DNA of 64,000 nt, taken from contig NZ_FNEA01000009.1 in NCBI RefSeq assembly GCF_900100045.1, forward strand, positions 124,001 through 188,000, read 5' to 3'. This stretch comes from Paracoccus denitrificans (GTDB lineage: Bacteria; Pseudomonadota; Alphaproteobacteria; Rhodobacterales; Rhodobacteraceae). The first letter of the stretch is position 1. The number at the start of each line of letters is the position of its first letter. Below are positions 63,258 to 64,000 of the stretch, one piece after another. The translations under genes were made by a program, and so were the position numbers. Under the pieces are notes generated by a model. It was not told the DNA's origin and did not search any database. It worked only from the letters and a program-made list of their open reading frames with translations.

Positions 63258-63991
63258 GCACCGCCTTTCAGGGCGCGCAGGGCGATCAGCCCAGATGTCA
63301 CGGTCTGGTCGATCAGGTCGGAGTTGGCCCAGCGGTGCCCGTTCTCATCGCGGTCCAACATATTCAGTTCACGGATATCGGCAAAAGCCCGTTCTACCGC
63401 CGCGACCGTCTCGCCGGGCTGGGCCGGGTGGGCACCACAGACTGCGCAAGGGACATTAGGGGGCTTCGGGCTATCTTCACAGGCGACGCATTTCGGCACC
63501 GCCTCTCCCTCGGGCTGCGGGGCGATGCTTTTCGCTTCGCCACCCGGCACGATCCGCTCGCCGCGCTGATGCAGCATCATGGCGAGGTTGCCGACATCGA
63601 CCGGATCGCCTTTTTCGACATGTTCGCGCAGCAGTCGGGACAGCAGCTCGGCGCTGCATTCGTCCTTGCGATCCCAGCCGCCACGGCCTTCGGTACGCTT
63701 CTTCGCCAGCTTCGCTTTCATGGCGGCGGCAAAGCGGTCAACTGCCAGATCGTCGGGGGGCCCCTCGGGCTGCGGGGCTGGCGTCAGGGCGGCGAGGGCG
63801 TCACGCAAGGCATCGTGATCCGGCTTCTCTTCCGCGATGGATTGAGACACATATCCCCGATCCAAGATCGTCTGCGCAGCATCCATCAGCGCCCGCACCT
63901 GCTGGCCCGAGGCGCAGAGGTCGGCGCGGCTATACCACGCATAGGGATCATGCGTTGCCCGGCCGATGCCCGCGAGCAAGTGGATATGCAT
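63254..63991 (-). CDS. Hypothetical protein with a cysteine-pair motif (may begin beyond window)
   Basis: At least 245 residues; the frame is open to the window edge, so ATG 63991 may not be the true start. CVACEDSPKPPNVPCAVCG looks like a C-x2-C...C-x2-C zinc knuckle near residues 168-186. Residues 70-80 are proline-rich. It overlaps the following gene by four bases. No family recognised. Confidence 0.55.
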   Translation of the reverse strand: MHIHLLAGIGRATHDPYAWYSRADLCASGQQVRALMDAAQTILDRGYVSQSIAEEKPDHDALRDALAALTPAPQPEGPPDDLAVDRFAAAMKAKLAKKRTEGRGGWDRKDECSAELLSRLLREHVEKGDPVDVGNLAMMLHQRGERIVPGGEAKSIAPQPEGEAVPKCVACEDSPKPPNVPCAVCGAHPAQPGETVAAVERAFADIRELNMLDRDENGHRWANSDLIDQTVTSGLIALRALKGGA

Positions 63992-64000
63992 CGTCGTGTC

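Larger units (their letters stand above)
60264..64000. mobile_element. Left end of an integrated prophage or island (continues beyond window)
   Basis: Tyrosine integrase at the tRNA junction, followed by small leftward genes with four- to eleven-base overlaps, including an excisionase-like protein and a phage methyltransferase-like protein. No structural phage genes are visible yet. Confidence 0.8.

Overview
The window looks like chromosome of a high-GC alphaproteobacterium of the Rhodobacteraceae, most like Paracoccus. The grounds are codon use, the ectoine catabolic gene order, DUF1127 small proteins, a Hint/RTX exoprotein, and trpA standing apart from trpFB. It is mainly a catabolic and transport region in tightly packed operons. 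The left end of an integrated mobile element begins near 60.26 kb and runs off the right edge.

Layout. (1) 1-12.9 kb: ectoine/5-hydroxyectoine import and breakdown. Order: the C-terminal part of the MocR-type regulator EnuR, ehuABCD (ABC importer), eutABC, doeA, doeB, an aldehyde dehydrogenase (doeC role), a class III aminotransferase (doeD role) and an unexplained MDR oxidoreductase. Import, ring opening, deacetylation, transamination and oxidation would give aspartate. (2) 12.9-18.1 kb: a YcaQ-type DNA glycosylase, a small membrane protein, an RTX-repeat protein with a Hint domain, and a MarR regulator. (3) 18.1-23.7 kb: a TonB receptor and a four-gene FatB/YclQ-type siderophore ABC system. 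(4) 23.9-28.3 kb: selA, a LysR/PACE efflux pair, a second LysR, and two small DUF1127-type genes. One of these has only 51 codons. (5) 28.4-34.8 kb: tricarboxylate transport tctCBA, an iron/solute-binding protein, and the TctDE two-component system. (6) 34.9-42.1 kb: a DUF475/TerC membrane protein, an SGNH-like protein, an AmiS/UreI channel, a Gfo/Idh-epimerase fusion with a GT2 glycosyltransferase, and an HPP-CBS membrane protein.

(7) 42.2-51.0 kb: a GntR regulator facing an operon of NRAMP-like transporter, PxpA, YcsI (DUF1445), fused PxpB-PxpC, biotin carboxylase-BCCP, an AbrB-type membrane protein and HutD. This is the most interesting region. PxpB/PxpC-like domains also form the carboxyltransferase of urea carboxylase, so together with the neighbouring BC-BCCP gene the operon carries the parts of a split, biotin-dependent, urea-carboxylase-like enzyme. 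Its transporter has an NRAMP fold but lacks both metal-binding motifs, which suggests an organic lactam or amide substrate. (8) 51.1-57.7 kb: a quinone/electrophile stress cluster. It holds an LLM flavoprotein coupled to a LysR, an MhqO-like dioxygenase, DUF1801, an FMN reductase, an MhqO-MhqD fusion and a GST. (9) 57.9-59.9 kb: trpA and ychF. (10) 60.2 kb to the end: the 5' half of tRNA-Ser(GCU), cut in the anticodon loop, then a tyrosine integrase and a compact leftward run of phage- or island-type genes.

Most starts were chosen by Shine-Dalgarno spacing, four-base stop/start overlaps and signal peptides. Palindromes that look like operators or terminators were found by eye; none has been tested.
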